Shown here piece by piece: positions 59,838 to 64,000 of a DNA stretch of 64,000 nucleotides (its first letter is position 1; every line of letters starts with the position of its first letter). The stretch lies in contig JBIQHD010000010.1 of the NCBI GenBank assembly GCA_044508835.1, positions 56,510 through 120,509 on the forward strand, given 5' to 3'. Both the position numbers and the translations under genes were made by a program. The notes under the pieces were generated by a model. The model saw only the letters and a program-made list of their open reading frames with translations. It was not told the origin of the DNA and searched no databases. Source of the DNA: JAKFDI01 sp044508835. GTDB lineage: Bacteria; Pseudomonadota; Gammaproteobacteria; Burkholderiales; Burkholderiaceae_C.

Positions 59838-61086
59838 ATGAACTGGCCCTACGAACTGCAGATCGGCTGGCGCTACACGCGGGCCGGCCGCACGGGGCGG
59901 CGCAACGGCTTCATCTCCTTCATCTCGGGCGTGTCGATGCTCGGCATCGGGCTCGGCGTGGCGGCGCTCATCATCGTGCTGTCGGTGATGAACGGCTTCC
60001 AGAAGGAGGTGCGCGACCGCATGCTGTCGGTGGTCTCGCACATCGAGGTGGTCGAGGCCGGCGGCGCCGCGCTGCCCGACTGGCGGGCCACGGCCGCCAG
60101 GGCGCGGCAGCACCCCGAGGTGATCGGCGCCGCGCCCTTCATCGCCGCGCAGGCGCTCATCGCGCGCGGCGACGACATGCGCGGCGTGGTGGTGCGCGGC
60201 ATCTCGCCCGACGACGAGGCCACGGTGACCGACCTCGCCGCGCAGATCCACGACCGCACCCTCGTCAAGCTCGTGCCGGGCGAATGGGGCGTGGTGCTCG
60301 GCATCGAGCTGGCGCGCAGCCTCGGCGTGCGCGAGGGCGACCGCATCAGTCTCGCCGTCGCCGGCGGCATGGTGACGCCCGCGGGCGTGGTGCCGCGCGT
60401 CAAGCAGCTCACCGTGGTGGGCACCTTCAGCGCCGGCCACTACGAGTACGACAGCGGCCTGGCGCTCATCCACGTGGACGACGCGGCCCGGCTGTTCCGC
60501 GTGGAAGGCCCGACCGGCGTGCAGCTGCGCCTGAAGGACCTGCAGGAGGCGCGCCAGGTGGCCTTCGAGCTGGCCGTCGAGCTCGGCCCGGGCGTGCAGG
60601 TGCGCGACTGGACGCGCACCAACCGCACCTGGTTCGCCGCCGTGCAGGTGGAGAAGCGGCTGATGTTCATCATCCTCACGCTCATCGTGGCGGTGGCGGC
60701 GTTCAACCTCGTGTCCACCCTGGTGATGACGGTGACCGACAAGCAGGCCGACATCGCCATCCTGCGCACGCTGGGCGCGAGCCCGCGCTCCATCATGGGC
60801 ATCTTCATGGTGCAGGGCGCGGCGTCCGGGATCATCGGCACGCTGGGCGGCGTGGCGCTCGGGCTGCTGGTGGCCTTCAACATCGACGTCATCGTGCCGG
60901 CCATCGAGCGCCTCTTCGGCATGAGCTTCCTGCCGGGCAGCATCTACCTCATCACGCAGATGCCCAGCGACCCGCAGCGCGGCGACATCGTGCCCATCGC
61001 GGTGATCTCGCTGCTGCTGGCCTTCGTCGCCACGCTCTACCCGAGCTGGCGCGCGAGCCGCGTGCAGCCCGCGGAGGCGCTGCGCT

Positions 61087-61094
<8 letters not shown>
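59838..61094 (+). CDS. lolC: lipoprotein-releasing ABC transporter permease LolC/LolE
   Basis: A 418-residue inner-membrane permease that extracts lipoproteins for LolA. It has the family N-terminus PYELQIGWRYTRAGRTGRRNGFISFISGVSMLGIGLGVAALII, a large periplasmic domain (about 50-270) and three C-terminal helices with DKQADIAILRTLGASPRSIMGIFMVQG. A single permease gene next to lolD suggests a LolC/E-type homodimer (LolCD) instead of the E. coli LolCDE. A TAGCAT element lies 9 nt before the ATG. The end overlaps lolD by 8 bp. Confidence 0.95.
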
Positions 61095-61764
<670 letters not shown>

Positions 61765-61785
61765 CACGCCCCGGGGTCCGTTCGC

Positions 61786-61859
61786 CCTGAGGTATCGAAG
61801 GGCTGTTCCGAGGGGATGCGGGGCTTCGATGCCTCGGCCCGGTCCTTCGATACCTCAGG
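61786..61859. repeat. REP/BIME-like extragenic palindrome
   Basis: CCTGAGGTATCGAAGG (61786-61801) and its exact complement CCTTCGATACCTCAGG (61844-61859) flank a shorter inner copy (TTCGATGCCTCGG). The outer similarity extends as TTCGC/CGAGC around both arms. It lies between convergent lolD and the vWA gene and may end both transcripts. Confidence 0.8.
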
Positions 61860-61889
61860 ACGAGCGGAGCCGGGTTTCGCCGGCGTGCG

Positions 61890-62918
61890 CTACATCACCC
61901 GCCCGAACCACGCCACCGACAGCCCGGCGGCCAGCACCGTCAGCACCGCCGCCGCGGCGGCGAACAGGCTGCTGATCTCGGTCTCCTTCTGCTCGACGAC
62001 GAGCCGCGTGGACAGCCCCTCGTAGACCTTCTTCAGGTCGGCCGCGGTGCCGGCGTAGAAGTACTCGGCGCGGGTGGCGCTGGCGATGTTCTTGAGCGTC
62101 TCCTCGTCGAGCCGCACGCGCATCGACCAGCCCTCGAAGCCGATGGTCTCGCCCTCCTTGGTGCCGATGCCCACGGTGAACACCTTCACGCCGCGGTCGG
62201 CGGCCATCTTGGCCGCGTCCAGCGGGTCGGGGCCGGTGGTGCGCTGGCCGTCGGTGAGCAGGATGATGGCGCCCGAGCCGTAGGAGCCCGGCGGCACCGG
62301 CGTGAACTCGGGCTTCTGCTTGTCGGCCGGGCCGAGCGGCATGTTGCGCGCGCCGGTGATCTCGGAAAGGTCGATGCCGGCGTCGGGCAGCAGCGCCGCC
62401 AGCGACAGCACGATGCCGCTGCCGATGGCGGTGGCGCGCTGCAGCTGGAAGCGGTCGACGGATGCGGCGATGTCCTCGCGGTTGTGCGTGGGCGGCTGAA
62501 CGATGGCGGCGGTGCCGGCGAACGACACCACGCCCACGCGCACGCTGCGCGGCAGGTCCTTCACGAAGGCCTTGGCCGCCTCCTGCGCGGCCACCAGCCG
62601 GCTGGGCTGCACGTCGGTGGCGCGCATGCTGCCCGACACGTCCATGGCGAGGATGATGGTCTCCTGCTGGCTCGGCAGGCTCACCACCGCCAACGGCCGC
62701 GCAGTGGCCAGCAGCAGCGTCGCCAGCGCCAGCAGCAGCAGCAGCGGCGGCACGTGCCGCCGCCAGCCCGGGCCCTTGCCGACGGCCTGCTTGACCATCG
62801 CGAGGCTGGCGAAGCGCACGGTGTTCTTCTTGCGCCGCGCGAGCAGCCACAGGTACATGGCCACCAGCACGGGCAGTGCCAGCAGCAGCCACAGGAGGTC
62901 AGGCCACATGAAGCTCAT
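61890..62918 (-). CDS. BatA-like vWA-domain membrane protein
   Basis: A 342-residue protein. The N-terminus has the BatA/BatB pattern MSFMWPDLLWLLLALPVLV with a second helix (PPLLLLLALATLLLATARPL, about 57-76). A von Willebrand A domain (about 88-290) has the MIDAS residues DVSGS and TDGQRTTG, and a final helix sits near the C-terminus (about 318-338). Such proteins work with MoxR-type ATPases as chaperone or stress systems in the envelope. Its start overlaps the upstream DUF58 gene by 20 bp, so the two are coupled. Confidence 0.88.
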   Translation of the reverse strand: MSFMWPDLLWLLLALPVLVAMYLWLLARRKKNTVRFASLAMVKQAVGKGPGWRRHVPPLLLLLALATLLLATARPLAVVSLPSQQETIILAMDVSGSMRATDVQPSRLVAAQEAAKAFVKDLPRSVRVGVVSFAGTAAIVQPPTHNREDIAASVDRFQLQRATAIGSGIVLSLAALLPDAGIDLSEITGARNMPLGPADKQKPEFTPVPPGSYGSGAIILLTDGQRTTGPDPLDAAKMAADRGVKVFTVGIGTKEGETIGFEGWSMRVRLDEETLKNIASATRAEYFYAGTAADLKKVYEGLSTRLVVEQKETEISSLFAAAAAVLTVLAAGLSVAWFGRVM

Positions 62919-63867
62919 TGCGTTTCTCCGTGGCGTCGGGGTGGAGGAGGGACAGGCCGCCGCCGGCCAGCCGCGTGCGCTGGCGGCGCATGTCGGCGAA
63001 GCGCAGCACGGCGTCGGCGAGGTCGTCGTCGGTCGCGAGCTCGAGCGCGTCGACGCCGGCGCGGCCGAACGCCGCGTGCAGCTCGTCCTCGCGCTGCTGC
63101 GCCATCGCCGCGAAGCGCCGGCGGAAGGCCGGGTCGTGCGTGTCGACGAAGAGCTGCTCGCCGGTCTCGGCGTCCTGGATGGTGACGAGGCCCAGGTCGG
63201 GCAGCGCCATCTCCAGCGGGTCGTACAGGCGCACCGCCAGCACCTCGTGGCGCTGCGACAGGCGGGCCAGCGACTCGTGCCAGCCCGGGGTGCTGATGAA
63301 GTCGGACACGACGAAGACCATCGAGCGCCGCGGGATCATCTGCTGCGCCGCGCGCAGCAGGCCGTCGAGCTGGGTCTCCGCGCTGGCCGCCGGCGCGCGG
63401 TAGTCGCGCATCGCCTGCAGCAGGTGCAGCACGTGCGTGCGGCTGGCGCGCGCGGGCAGCACCCGGTCGAGCGCGCTGCCGTAGAGCAGGGCGCCGACGC
63501 GGTTGCCGTGGCGCGTGAGCAGCCGCGCGAGCACCGTCACGAACTCGGCCGACACCTCGCGCTTGCTGCGCTGCTGCGAGCCGAAGTCGACGCTGCCCGA
63601 GAGGTCGAGCAGGAACCAGGCGGTCAGCTCGCGGTCCTCGGTGAACTGGCGCACGTAGGGGCTCTGCAGCCGCGCGGTGACGTTCCAGTCGATGTGGCGC
63701 ACGTCGTCGTGGTGCTGGTACTCGCGGATGTCCGCCAGGTCGAGCCCGGCGCCGCGGAACAGCGTGCGGTAGTCGCCCTGCAGCAGGCCGTCCAGGCGGC
63801 GGATGACCGTCCATTCCAGGCGCCGCAGCACGGCGTCGGAGCTCGGAGCGGGTGCTGCGTCGGCCAT
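62899..63867 (-). CDS. DUF58 domain protein (MoxR-associated)
   Basis: A 322-residue cytoplasmic DUF58/vWA-like protein. It has the DUF58 core LRGAGLDLADIREYQHHDDVRHIDWNVTAR-like segment (DIREYQHHDDVRHIDWN at about 46-62) and a degenerate MIDAS (DLSGSVDFGS). DUF58 genes normally lie between a moxR ATPase and bat genes, so moxR is expected just beyond the right edge on this strand. It overlaps the BatA-like gene by 20 bp. No ribosome-binding site is conspicuous in the 133 bp left at the window end. Confidence 0.88.
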   Translation of the reverse strand: MADAAPAPSSDAVLRRLEWTVIRRLDGLLQGDYRTLFRGAGLDLADIREYQHHDDVRHIDWNVTARLQSPYVRQFTEDRELTAWFLLDLSGSVDFGSQQRSKREVSAEFVTVLARLLTRHGNRVGALLYGSALDRVLPARASRTHVLHLLQAMRDYRAPAASAETQLDGLLRAAQQMIPRRSMVFVVSDFISTPGWHESLARLSQRHEVLAVRLYDPLEMALPDLGLVTIQDAETGEQLFVDTHDPAFRRRFAAMAQQREDELHAAFGRAGVDALELATDDDLADAVLRFADMRRQRTRLAGGGLSLLHPDATEKRNELHVA

Positions 63868-63955
63868 GGCGTGGGCGGGCGCTAGGGCCTGTTAACGCTG
63901 CGGGAGGGCTCGCGCCGGTGCCTGGCAGGCCCCAGGGCAAGGCGGCCGCGAGGCG

Positions 63956-63972
63956 GTGTGCCTGTGGCACAC
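63956..63972. repeat. short perfect palindrome at the window edge
   Basis: GTGTGCC-TGT-GGCACAC, a 7-bp stem with a 3-nt loop, in the non-coding 133 bp before the DUF58 gene. It may be part of a longer extragenic repeat that runs off the window. Confidence 0.5.
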
Positions 63973-64000
63973 AACGAGCGGGCAACGCGGCCCTGCGCCC

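Overview
The window is about 70% GC and reads as a stretch of chromosomal backbone from a betaproteobacterium of the order Burkholderiales, most likely the Comamonadaceae/Sphaerotilaceae side. The evidence is the mix of families (DUF3717-DUF1289, a Bug/TctC receptor, BPSS1780-type membrane protein, APH-type homoserine kinase, DUF2782), the extragenic repeats and the dense gene packing. The genus cannot be fixed from sequence alone. A 100-N gap inside an 87-bp tandem repeat at the left end shows that this is a draft scaffold. I see no prophage, IS element, CRISPR array or obvious horizontally acquired island.

Layout. 0-7 kb: a sensor kinase; a MATE exporter translationally coupled to a DUF3717-DUF1289 protein; and a GlrK-QseG-GlrR type sigma54 two-component operon. 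7-10.8 kb: the glucan glucosyltransferase gene opgH behind a near-consensus sigma54 promoter with two GlrR-like palindromes, then trpS. 10.9-16.7 kb: purN, an RsmB-like methyltransferase, a fatty-acid desaturase, rpmB-rpmG, trxB and a Crp-like regulator. 16.8-22 kb: ftsK-lolA, an outer-membrane protein and rarA. 22-25.6 kb: livHMGF. 25.6-30 kb: an ArgD-like aminotransferase behind an arginine-codon leader peptide, a Bug receptor and a flavin/[2Fe-2S] reductase. 29-34.6 kb: an SDR protein, a rhomboid protease, tRNA-Leu(CAA), cysM-nudix-tusA, galU and an atypical 2-hydroxyacid dehydrogenase. 34.5-41.3 kb: valS, an amidase, a PPC-domain protein, guaC and an exported protein. 41.4-49.3 kb: a siderophore receptor behind a Fur box, a UvrD helicase, a PhoX-type phosphatase and an orphan LivK. 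49.5-57.9 kb: the DUF2782-thrB-BPSS1780-SDR operon, an MFS fusion protein, polA and a phosphofructokinase. 58-64 kb: an SLC13-type transporter, lolC-lolD, and two vWA genes of the Bat/MoxR type.

Most genes are housekeeping: tRNA charging, translation, cell division, lipoprotein sorting (LolA at 19 kb, LolCD at 60 kb), DNA repair, nucleotide and amino-acid metabolism, and envelope glucans. The main interest is regulatory. (1) An 18-codon leader ORF with eight Arg codons, five of them the rare CGA, starts right at a TTGACG/TAGTCT promoter and is followed by a perfect 13-bp hairpin ahead of the argD-like gene. This looks like arginine attenuation. (2) GlrR sits directly upstream of a sigma54 promoter for opgH. 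(3) At least seven genes (rsmB-like, ftsK, rarA, cysM, uvrD, DUF2782, polA) carry a -10-like hexamer 6-7 nt before the ATG, which suggests leaderless mRNAs. (4) The 2-hydroxyacid dehydrogenase has its catalytic Arg and His exchanged.
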